Shown here: piece by piece, positions 56,287 to 64,000 of the stretch
How positions within the stretch are numbered: the first letter of the stretch is position 1
How the letters are laid out: each line of letters begins with the position of its first letter
Assembly: GCA_043228905.1 (NCBI GenBank)
Contig: JBHGNT010000014.1
Span: 12,276,001-12,340,000 of the forward strand
Source of the DNA: Azolla caroliniana
Taxonomy: Eukaryota > Polypodiophyta
DNA length: 64,000 nt
Reading direction: 5' to 3'
The notes under the pieces: generated by a model
Told to the model about the DNA's origin: nothing
Databases searched by the model: none
What the model saw: only the letters and a program-made list of their open reading frames with translations
Program-made: the position numbers and the translations under genes

Positions 56287-56935
56287 ATGGCGTCCTCAAG
56301 CAACCAAGCGGGAGAGCTCAAAAGGATGATGCTAATCGTCGAGCAAATGATGAGATCTCGGGACAACGATGCGAGCGTGGAGAAGGCTGTTGATCATGTC
56401 GTAGAGCTCAAGGGCCAACTCGATGGAAGGAACGTTACGAAGTTCCTTGATGCATATAGAAGGGAGATGAATCAGAGGGACGTGTCCGAGGCACGTCAAA
56501 TCACAAGCTTCAAGAGAGTTGTCGCCAACAACATCCAAAGACGCGTCATCGAGCTTCAAGAAGGTAAGACAACATGGTCCGAGTTCAAGAAAACGATACT
56601 AGCGGAGTTCGTGACTGAAGACTCAACGAGGATGACTCGACATGCCCTGATGAAGTGGATAGAGAAGAAGAATAAGAAGATGAGCGTCTCGAGGGTGTAC
56701 GACGAATTTGACCAGATGTTTAGTCGTCTCCCCAATACGGACCAAGTGTTGCTTGAAGAGGACAAGACTTTGTACTTCTTGAAGGCCGTGGACAAAAAGG
56801 ATAGACGGGAGTTGGGGACTCTTCTCGAAGATGATACCCAAGCAAATGGGCTTGTAGCGGACTGGATCGCAGTGAAGCGGGCATGCAATAGGCTCGACAA
56901 GCGTCGCCAATGGGTTGATGACACCGACTTGACGG
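56287..56935 (+). pseudogene. Z gag, first part
   Basis: From ATG 56287: MASSSNQAGELKRMMLIVEQ, HVVELKGQLDGRNVTKFLDA, REMNQRDVSEARQITSFKRV, FKKTILAEFVTEDSTRMTRH, and ADWIAVKRACNRLDKRRQWV. Open to 56935, where Y is inserted; it resumes in frame at 60534. Matches gag of E1 (LEAYRAE, RRVYGRFDKRREW) and Y. Confidence 0.88.
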
Positions 56936-57723
56936 TGTCGTGCCTTTCGGCTCCGGATCGTTTGCGTGAGTCGGGTGGGAACCACCGGGGTTTTGGACTA
57001 GGAGGAAGAAGAATATGAGATGAGGCTAGTAATGAATAGATTATTAGAAAGAGAGATAGAAATTTCGTGAATCCCACGAGTGTATTGTATTCGATTAATC
57101 AATATTTAGATAAGAATATGTATTTAGATTGAAAGAAAGATATAAGAAACTTGTGAATCCCACAAGTATAGATTATATTATTTTCGTGAATCCCACGATT
57201 ATATTAATCGGTTGGTGTTTTCGGAAATATATCCAATTTCCAAATATTTCACACACTATTACATTGTGCTCCCCATCCTTATGTAGTGATGGGAGAGACT
57301 AAGCATAGCTACATGCTTTTTTTCTAATATGTTCATGCACACTAAATATGCATGTGATGCTTTTCTAATCCTTGCTTTTATTTGCTAAATATAGTGCTCA
57401 TGCACGCTAGATGTGCATGAGTCACTTTTTAGTCGCTTGCGTTTTTCTATAAAATATTCACGCACTCTAAAAATACATGATTTACCTTTTAATAAAGGTA
57501 GGCGCAAATAAAGCACTTATAGTTATTAAATCTATTTATAGAACACTAAAGATAAGGTAGCATAATGGTAAAGTTGAGGTTTGGCTACGTGGAGGTACAA
57601 GGTTCAAATCTTGCCCTATGCACGTGATAAATATCTTGATATATTATTTTATTTATTTATATGTAATTAAATCGGTTATATTATTTTTACTTTTTCACGT
57701 AGTGTACGAAATACACTACGACA
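56936..57723 (-). repeat. 3' LTR of Y
   Basis: TGTCGTGCCTTTCGG to ATACACTACGACA. Related to but longer than the G LTR. A box TAGCATAATGG (57558-57568) fits the consensus; B box GGTTCAAATCT at 57601-57611. Confidence 0.95.
57558..57611 (+). promoter_or_regulatory. tRNA-like A/B boxes, antisense in the Y LTR
   Basis: A box TAGCATAATGG matches the consensus at all constrained positions; B box GGTTCAAATCT has two mismatches. Y reads on the minus strand. Second copy at 60364-60417. Confidence 0.45.
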
Positions 57724-59703
57724 CTCGCCCCCTCCGAACCCGCACATCCTCTGGTATGTGCCGAAGTTGCCGATGCTCGTTGTCTCCCCTTCATCCTCCG
57801 TTTGTCCCGCTATGTCAACTTTGTCTCTCCATTTTGAGTAGACCCATTCTTTCCACCCGAACCATTGTCGCCATCCGATCCACCATATTCTTTGTTCTCT
57901 CTCGTCATATTCTTGGCCCTTGTCATTCGTGGTAGTGTCTTTTACTGGCCTCTTTCTTGTCTTCATCAACCTTGACTTTTTTCCGGATCGCTCTCGTCCG
58001 ATCGACTTTCGGTTTGATCGGCTTCCGATCGGATTCGTATTCGGCCGAATCGGAATCGGTTGTTCGGTTTTGATTGAGTCGGTCTCCTTCCGCCCCGGTT
58101 TCGATCTATCGGTTTCGGTTTCGGTTGGCTTTCTTTTCCTCGTTTTCACCAGCCTCGACCGGTCCAACCTCCGATTGAGTCGGATTAGCTTCTTTCCGTA
58201 TCGGTCTCGTCTGATCGGCTTTCGGCTAGGTCGGCTTCCATCCATATTCGCGTTCGGCCAAGTCAGACTCAGTCGATCGGTTTTGACCGAGTCTACCCCT
58301 TTTCGGGTCGGCTTTCTTTTGGGTTGTCTTTCGGCCGAATCCTCATTCGCCTGGTTCGGCTTTCTTTCGGTTCGTCTTTTGGCCGAATCGTCTTTTACCC
58401 GGTTCGGCTTTCTTTCGGATCGGAATCCCATCCGGATCACCTTCCATCCGAACCGGCTTCCGACTTTACCTTTCTTGCTGCCACCTCCCGTCTCTCCGGT
58501 CTCACGTTGGTTCTCGGACACAACCGCCAAAGTCTCTAGAATTAGTGGGTAGGAATCCTCGGTATTATCATCCTCCGTTGTTTCACCCATAGCCATATTC
58601 TCGGCTATCTCTCCGTCGTATGCATCGACTTCGACCTTTGTTTTCTCTCCGCCACCTTCCGTCTCTTCGGTCTCACGTTGCCTTTCGAACGCAACCACCG
58701 GAGTCTCTAGAATCAGTGGTGGGGAAGTCTCGATATGGCCATCCGTCGTTGATTCGTCCATAGCCACCTTCGATTCGATTTCGTCTTTTGTGGCTACCTC
58801 CTTAATCACATCCGCTTCACACTCTTTATCTGCATCAATTATGCAAACATCTATTATGCTTACCCCTTTTTGACCCGATGTTTCGGACACTTGTATTCCG
58901 AAATCTTCTTCTACACTTGGGTTATCGGCCTTATCCTTCGTCGTTGCTCTTTCGCAAGACAAGAGGGTAGCTTGTTTTACACCCTCTTCCGTCGCACCAT
59001 CATGTTGTATTTCGGCCTTCATATCGGCTCCATCATTTGTCTTCAATCGACCATCCTTCATCGGCCATGTCATTGACAAGATTCTCATCTTCCTCTCATC
59101 ATGTCTCCGGCATACCCTTTGGACTTCGGCCCAATCTTCGGTAAGGCCGTTCGCATCGTCATCATCTTCAAGTTCGATCCCAATGTCCATCCTTTCTTTC
59201 CGATCGATCGATCTTACGAACATTAAGACTTTATCTTCTCCCACCAATCTTCGTTCCCGCTCCGAGAGTCGAGCAAAACGATGCTCGAACTCTAGGAATG
59301 CTTGTGTTGCACTTCGGTGGGTCTTCTCCGATGCCACCCATTCGTCGAATTCTCGCCGATCTTTTCCCTTCGATCTCTTGTAATCATATGCCTCTCGTAA
59401 AGCTTCTTCGAATGATCCCCATGTCGAGTTTTGTTGCCGTATCTTGTGGATTCTCTCTTGTAGCTCATCCGTGGCCACCCGATTGAAGGATGTCACTTGC
59501 AATCCTTCCGGTATCCCACATCGTATCATCTCCGCCTTGTAGTCATGTAGATAGCGTGACAGATCGTTTCCGTTGAATTGTCCGTTTCGTTGTACGAGCC
59601 GCTTTACTACCGCCGTGATCTCCGACATCGCTCGTTGTTCTTGTAGCATCCGTTCGAACATCATCATCATCGTTATGCTCATCGCCTCTTGTTGATTCTC
59701 CAT
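57676..59703 (-). CDS. Y gag-like protein with basic repeat tail
   Basis: 675 residues from ATG at 59703 (MENQQEAMSITMMMMFERML), the position matching the G gag start; the frame is open upstream but that part is primer site and LTR. Residues 1 to about 220 are the family gag (VQRNGQFNGNDLSRYLHDYK, LREAYDYKRSKGKDRREFDE, ADWAEVQ-like EDWAEVQRVCRRHDERKM). Then an acidic region rich in Glu/Asp/Thr with two similar DSEST/ESPPLILETP-type blocks, then a strongly basic region of about 16-residue repeats (ERKPNRVKDDSAKRRT, ERKPNQANEDSAERQP, KRKPTRKGVDSVKTDR). No CCHC zinc knuckle, so the basic tail may replace it in RNA binding (inference). The stop lies inside the 3' LTR. Undamaged. Confidence 0.85.
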   Translation of the reverse strand: MENQQEAMSITMMMMFERMLQEQRAMSEITAVVKRLVQRNGQFNGNDLSRYLHDYKAEMIRCGIPEGLQVTSFNRVATDELQERIHKIRQQNSTWGSFEEALREAYDYKRSKGKDRREFDEWVASEKTHRSATQAFLEFEHRFARLSERERRLVGEDKVLMFVRSIDRKERMDIGIELEDDDDANGLTEDWAEVQRVCRRHDERKMRILSMTWPMKDGRLKTNDGADMKAEIQHDGATEEGVKQATLLSCERATTKDKADNPSVEEDFGIQVSETSGQKGVSIIDVCIIDADKECEADVIKEVATKDEIESKVAMDESTTDGHIETSPPLILETPVVAFERQRETEETEGGGEKTKVEVDAYDGEIAENMAMGETTEDDNTEDSYPLILETLAVVSENQRETGETGGGSKKGKVGSRFGWKVIRMGFRSERKPNRVKDDSAKRRTERKPNQANEDSAERQPKRKPTRKGVDSVKTDRLSLTWPNANMDGSRPSRKPIRRDRYGKKLIRLNRRLDRSRLVKTRKRKPTETETDRSKPGRKETDSIKTEQPIPIRPNTNPIGSRSNRKSIGRERSGKKSRLMKTRKRPVKDTTTNDKGQEYDEREQRIWWIGWRQWFGWKEWVYSKWRDKVDIAGQTEDEGETTSIGNFGTYQRMCGFGGGECRSVFRTLREKVKII

Positions 59704-59720
59704 CTCCTTGCCACCCGCCT

Positions 59721-59737
59721 TCACGTCGGGTTCACCA
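59721..59737 (-). promoter_or_regulatory. Primer-binding site of Y
   Basis: Minus strand TGGTGAACCCGACGTGA, four bases from the 5' LTR. Confidence 0.8.
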
Positions 59738-59741
59738 ACTG

Positions 59742-60529
59742 TGTCGTGCCTTTCGGCTCCGGATCGTTTGCGTGAGTCGGGTGGGAACCACCGGGGTTTT
59801 GGACTAGGAGGAAGAAGAATATGAGATGAGGCTAGTAATGAATAGATTATTAGAAAGAGAGATAGAAATTTCGTGAATCCCACGAGTGTATTGTATTCGA
59901 TTAATCAATATTTAGATAAGAATATGTATTTAGATTGAAAGAAAGATATAAGAAACTTGTGAATCCCACAAGTATAGATTATATTATTTTCGTGAATCCC
60001 ACGATTATATTAATCGGTTGGTGTTTTCGGAAATATATCCAATTTCCAAATATTTCACACACTATTACATTGTGCTCCCCATCCTTATGTAGTGATGGGA
60101 GAGACTAAGCATAGCTACATGCTTTTTTTCTAATATGTTCATGCACACTAAATATGCATGTGATGCTTTTCTAATCCTTGCTTTTATTTGCTAAATATAG
60201 TGCTCATGCACGCTAGATGTGCATGAGTCACTTTTTAGTCGCTTGCGTTTTTCTATAAAATATTCACGCACTCTAAAAATACATGATTTACCTTTTAATA
60301 AAGGTAGGCGCAAATAAAGCACTTATAGTTATTAAATCTATTTATAGAACACTAAAGATAAGGTAGCATAATGGTAAAGTTGAGGTTTGGCTACGTGGAG
60401 GTACAAGGTTCAAATCTTGCCCTATGCACGTGATAAATATCTTGATATATTATTTTATTTATTTATATGTAATTAAATCGGTTATATTATTTTTACTTTT
60501 TCACGTAGTGTACGAAATACACTACGACA
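59742..60529 (-). repeat. 5' LTR of Y
   Basis: 788 bp, same as 56936-57723. Followed by ACGG and the continuation of Z gag. Confidence 0.95.
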
Positions 60530-60533
60530 ACGG

Positions 60534-62080
60534 GACCGACTACCACGGAGAAAGCAAGACCGCCGAAAGTAGCTGAGCCGCCAAGACAAAGTAACGTGGA
60601 AGAAAAGAAGATTGATGACGACATCATTGAAGAGCTAGCAAAGAAGTTTGAGAAGGTCACGCTAGCCAACATGAATCGTCGGGGCCCTAAGGGAAAAGAA
60701 CCCTTTAGATGCGTGTGGTGCGATAGCATGGACCACATGAGAAGGGATTGTGCGAGCCTTTGAGAGGCGATTCGACAAAATATCGTATACATAGAGGACA
60801 ACATGATCTGCTCAAGCGAGACTATAAGACCCCTACGGGTGAATTTCGGAAGAGGAGGAATGAAGAAATCTATGGAGGATGCCGATGCGACTCATGTGGA
60901 TGCGATGCACTATGCTGCGTCGGCCGGAATAAGAGTCGGGAAAGACAAGACTGAAGCTGCTAGAGCGGGAGCAAAGTTTTGGACTTCCGTTCTCGAATAT
61001 GAGAAGAAGGGAAAAGTCACATCGAACGAGGTAGAGCTTGCGGACCGAAGCGTGCAAAGCATAACCGGGTGGTCGGATCCGGTGGACGAGAACACCATAC
61101 TCGCAGAGGTGATGTGTGACAACCACGAGGTGTTCGTCGAAGAAAAGAGAAAGAGAATAGAAGAGCAAGGCCCATCAAAAAGACATGAAACAAGGAACGC
61201 GAAAAAGAAGGACGATGCGGAGACGAGTCGACCTTTACAAACAGAGGAACGAGAATCAAGCCGAAAAGGGGAGCCGAGCATACGAGTTGAAGAAATGGTT
61301 CGGCCCGTGAAGGTTGGTGTCGAAGACCCCGCTTGGAGGACAAGGACTATACCTACCTATAAGCTAAGGTCGGACATAGAGCAGACGACGGACCTAAAGA
61401 AGATTCTCGAAGAACGAGTTCTTGATAGCCACGTAACTTTGTCCTTGAGGGAATTGCTTGGCATTACGAAGGAGTTCCATGACACGATTGTGGACCTTGT
61501 AAAGAGAAAGAGACAACAATCGGACGAGGAAGAAGAGAAGCCGCAAAAAGCAAAAACGAATGCCATAACGATGGCAAGAGACGAAATCGATGAAGATATG
61601 GTGGACAGCCACTACACTCGACCTCATTGGGCACGAGCGACAACGGAGACGCCGGTGAAGATCGGGGAGAAGAAAGAGACCGTGGTAGCCTTGATCGACC
61701 ACGGCTCAGAGATTAACCTCATGTCAACCGACTTCTACAAAAAAGGAAGGTGGCCAATTAATACAAACCACGGATAGAAGATTCGCGCGGCAACAAAGTC
61801 TACGGAGGACTTGTATGGAGGTTGTCCCAATTTCAAAGTCACGATCGGGGATGTGGAGATGGATCAACACTTCTTCATACAAGAATCGGCGTCGCATCCT
61901 GTCATCCTAGGGCAACCTTATATCACATCATCTCGGATGGAGACCAAAGTGTTCGATAATGGAGCAGCCTTCGCACGAATAAAGAGTCTTGACAACCAAA
62001 GATTGGTCAAATTCCTAACGGTGCGAGCCAATCATGAAAGGAATCGAGATAGTCTCGGAGGCGAATCCTCGGATTTTTAG
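60534..62080 (+). pseudogene. Z gag (continued) and DHGS protease
   Basis: Second frame, continuing 56935 once Y and one ACGG are removed: linker KVAEPPRQSNVEEKKIDDDI, zinc knuckle CVWCDSMDHMRRDC, a TGA at 60761-60763 (Arg CGA mutated), then VNFGRGGMKKSMEDADATHV, FEVEEKRKR-like VFVEEKRKRIEEQ, KILEERVLDSHVTLSLRELL and the protease ALIDHGSEINLMSTDFYKKG (DHGS at 61697-61708). TAG at 61775-61777 replaces the conserved Trp of NHGW. After it, GDVEMDQHFFIQ, VILGQPYITSSRMETKVFDN and NHERNRDSLGGESSDF, ending at TAG 62078-62080 in the frameshift signal. Shows gag and pro share one frame in this family. Confidence 0.9.
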
Positions 62081-62133
62081 AGCGGACTATTGAAGCATGG
62101 GGCACAAATAGTCCGAGCAATCACAAGACCCCA
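62071..62133 (+). promoter_or_regulatory. Z -1 frameshift signal: GGATTTT, stop, pseudoknot
   Basis: GGATTTT at 62071-62077, TAG at 62078-62080. Stem CGGACTATT (62083-62091) with AATAGTCCG (62107-62115), nine perfect pairs, loop of 15 with TGGGG (62098-62102), complementary to CCCCA at 62129-62133. The -1 frame is open across the site. Confidence 0.85.
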
Positions 62134-63687
62134 CAAGAAAGAAGAGTGCGTGGATTGCAAGGAGAAGCAACATGTGTCACACCTAGTGGCGCATGTAAAC
62201 TAGTACTACCCGACAAGAAGCACAAGCACCGGATACAAGAATTCGAGAAGATGCTGAAAGAAGAGAACATAATAGAAGAAGGAGAGTTCGTGACTCATAT
62301 TATGGAAGAAGCCTCATTTCACGACACCATCGGCGAAATCGAGGATGTCGTGGACTTGAGCTATCTTCACAACCAACGCGTGATTTCGGTTAACTCCGTC
62401 AACATGTACGCTATCATCGATGAATACCGTCGTGGCATCTCGATGAAGGAAGCTGACATCAACACGAAATATAAAACGATGGATAAGAAGATCAAGCCAG
62501 TTGCGGTTCCGCTACCGGAAGATAGCTGGCAAAAGATGAAGGAAGTCGCTAATGATCCAAGCTTAAGAGATCCGAAGAAGATAGGTCATGTCTTCACCAA
62601 AGAGACGAAGGGGAAGCTACGAGTTGGAAAGGAGGATTTCCTTCTCCCTGAAGAGGAGCGAATGTTTCGCGATATGCTTGAGAGACATGGGAAGGCTTTC
62701 ACATTCTTCCCACGAGAAATTGGATGCGCCGACCCAAAGGTAATAGAGCCGATGGTGATCTTCACGGTGCCTCATGTGCCTTGGAATTTGAAACCGATAC
62801 CGGTTTCGAGAACACACCTTCCGAAGCAGATCGAGCTCTTAAAGGAGAAGGTGAGTATGGGAATTCTGGAACCGTCGAATGCTCCTTATTCCAATAGGTG
62901 GTTCACGGTGCCGAAGAAGAATGGATCATTGCGATTCATCCAAGATCTTCAACCCGTCAACAAGGTGACAATTCGAAATGCCGGAATCGGTCCGAGCGTG
63001 GACGAATTTGCCGAAGCGTTTGCGGGCCGGTCCATCTACTCCATTGGCGATCTCTACTCCGGATATGACCAATTCCAATTGGCGATCGATAGTCAGGACA
63101 TTACAACCATGAGGACTCCGATCGGGCTTGTGCGGATGTGTACCTTACCCCAAGGCGCAACGAACTCTGTGGCTCATATGGGGAATGCCATGAATAAAGT
63201 CTTGAAGGATTGCATCCCGAACATCACGATGCCATTCTTGGATGATATTCCGATAAAAGGATGTTCGGATGAGGAGAAAAATGAATCGAAAGATAAGGAA
63301 GGTTGTAGAAAGTTCATTGCGGATCATATGAAAGATTGCGAGAAGGTGCTTCAAAGGCTCGAAGATGCGAATTTGACATTTTCGGGAGAAAAATCCGCAT
63401 TCGGGCAACCGGAGATCTTGGTGGTACATCACTTGTGTGGAGCATACGGCTGGAAGCCCTCGCCATCCAAAGTGAACGCAATCCAAGACATGAAAGAAGA
63501 ATGCGTGCGAAGACCTGAAGAAGAAGCGCGAAAGATGATGGAGGCAGCCCGAGTAAAGAGCAAAGTTCGGTTCGACAACACGCATCGACTTCGTCCCGAG
63601 AAGATTGAAGAAGGGGATTGGGTTTTGGTTTACGACAACACTCTTGACAATCAACACAGTACAACAAGGAAGTTCGCAAGAAGATGA
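62074..63687 (+). pseudogene. Z reverse transcriptase fused by deletion to integrase C-terminus
   Basis: First frame, -1 relative to pro, open from the frameshift site: FLERTIEAWGTNSPSNHKTP, KHRIQEFEKMLKEENIIEEG, DINTKYKTMDKKIKPVAVPL, RT with PYSNRWFTVPKKNGSLRFIQ, GDLYSGYDQFQLAIDSQDIT, CTLPQGATNSVAHMGNAMNK and FLDD at 63235-63246. After VNAIQDMKEEC (about 63507) it jumps, in frame, to the integrase end HRLRPEKIEEGDWVLVYDNT and NQHSTTRKFARR. RNase H and the integrase catalytic core are deleted. RT residues look intact, but the product lacks RNase H. Confidence 0.9.
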
Positions 63688-63950
63688 AGCTGGTGAGACG
63701 ACGGCATCCGGCGGCAACCGGCGACGGATGCCGTCGCCGGTGAGACGACGGCATCCAGCGAGGCACCGGTAACCGACGACATCCGACGAACCGGCGTCCG
63801 GAGACTAGATAAATAAATATATAAATATATATACATATATACATATACAAGAAGGGCAAGGAAGGATTCGAACCTTGCACCTCCAAGTTAAGAATCAATT
63901 GGCTTACCATTAAGCCATGCTATTTAGTTGAAATTATATTTCTATCATTG
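63687..63950 (+). repeat. 3' LTR of Z, truncated at both ends
   Basis: Corresponds to about 55566-55797 of the 5' LTR, with an expanded GGTGAGACGACGGCATCC minisatellite. The first roughly 390 bp are missing, and homology ends at CTATCATTG. Confidence 0.8.
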
Positions 63951-64000
63951 GCTTAAGTTGTATTCCTCTTCCTCCTAGTCAAAAACCTCGGCAGTTCCCA
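63951..64000 (+). repeat. Start of a G-type LTR fragment, opposite orientation, at the window edge
   Basis: CTTAAGTTGTATTCCTCTTC and CTCGGCAGTTCCCA are the reverse complement of the G LTR near 34930-34985. It abuts the broken Z LTR and runs off the window. Confidence 0.75.

Larger units (their letters stand above)
56936..60529 (-). mobile_element. Non-autonomous gag-only LTR retrotransposon Y
   Basis: LTRs 56936-57723 and 59742-60529, both 788 bp and identical as far as I can see by eye. Flanked by ACGG (56932-56935 and 60530-60533). Primer-binding site and polypurine tract present (minus GGAGGGGGCGAG next to 57723). The 2.0-kb interior holds only one long open frame and no protease, RT or integrase. 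LTR ends, primer site and both ends of the interior match G, so it should depend on a G-type element for enzymes. Confidence 0.93.
55171..63950 (+). mobile_element. Ty3-type retrotransposon Z (DHGS family), decayed, hosting Y
   Basis: 5' LTR 55171-56219, primer-binding site 56228-56244, gag-pro frame interrupted by Y at 56935/60534, frameshift signal, RT, then an internal deletion (near 63510) joining RT to the integrase C-terminus, and a second deletion joining that to the middle of the 3' LTR (63687). Two nonsense codons in gag-pro. Left flank ACGT. Confidence 0.9.

Noticed and set aside
57920-58552. 210-codon plus-strand frame rich in Phe, Arg and Leu
   Set aside because: Antisense shadow of the Arg/Lys-rich repeats of the Y protein.

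Overview
The window is nuclear DNA of a land plant. Two multi-exon plant kinase genes lie in the left 12 kb: a TMK-type receptor kinase cut by the left edge, and a six-exon Raf-like (ATN1-type) kinase. From about 17.5 kb onward almost everything is LTR retrotransposon. The species is not decided by the sequence. The retroelement types (a self-priming sushi/Tf1-like chromovirus, and a Ty3 family with fungus- or charophyte-like pol) would fit a non-seed plant, but that is inference from memory of these families.

Layout. 1-1619: TMK kinase 3' part. 1620-7400: AT-rich intergenic DNA with local tandem repeats. 7593-10357 (minus): Raf-like kinase, with a decayed second copy of its last exon just downstream and a leader or promoter region with a telo-box up to about 11.87 kb. 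11.92-12.25 kb: two abutting hexamer arrays. 12.6-17.5 kb: gene-poor AT-rich DNA. 17.5-22.5 kb: decayed Copia remnants and a coiled-coil relic. 22568-28384: a decayed Ty3 element (E1) lacking integrase. 28.6-30.1 kb: fragments. 29758 to about 55170: a Copia element (L) repeatedly used as an insertion target. 55171-63950: Ty3 element Z containing the non-autonomous element Y. The right edge enters another G-type LTR.

The nest can be ordered from target-site duplications. J (Copia, minus) sits in the LTR of L (CTAAT). K (intact Copia, plus) sits at the end of the same LTR (TTAAC). G (Ty3, minus) sits in the gag of J (ACGT). H (intact chromovirus, plus) sits in G (TCAGG). Z (Ty3, plus) sits in the gag of L. 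Y (gag-only, minus) sits in the gag of Z (ACGG). A solo-LTR allele and a full-length allele of G appear to have been joined by an unequal exchange.

Most notable is the Ty3 family E1/G/Z with partner Y. It has a gag-pro reading frame with an unusual Asp-His-Gly-Ser protease motif and an RT-RNase H-integrase frame in -1. At the junction all three copies carry the heptamer GGATTTT abutting a stop codon, then a stem with compensatory changes, and a loop complementary to a downstream CCCCA(C), i.e. a conserved pseudoknot frameshift signal. Element H has its own -1 signal (GTTAAAC plus an 11-bp hairpin) and a 12-nt self-complementarity that suggests self-primed reverse transcription. Four LTR types carry tRNA-like A/B boxes antisense to the element.
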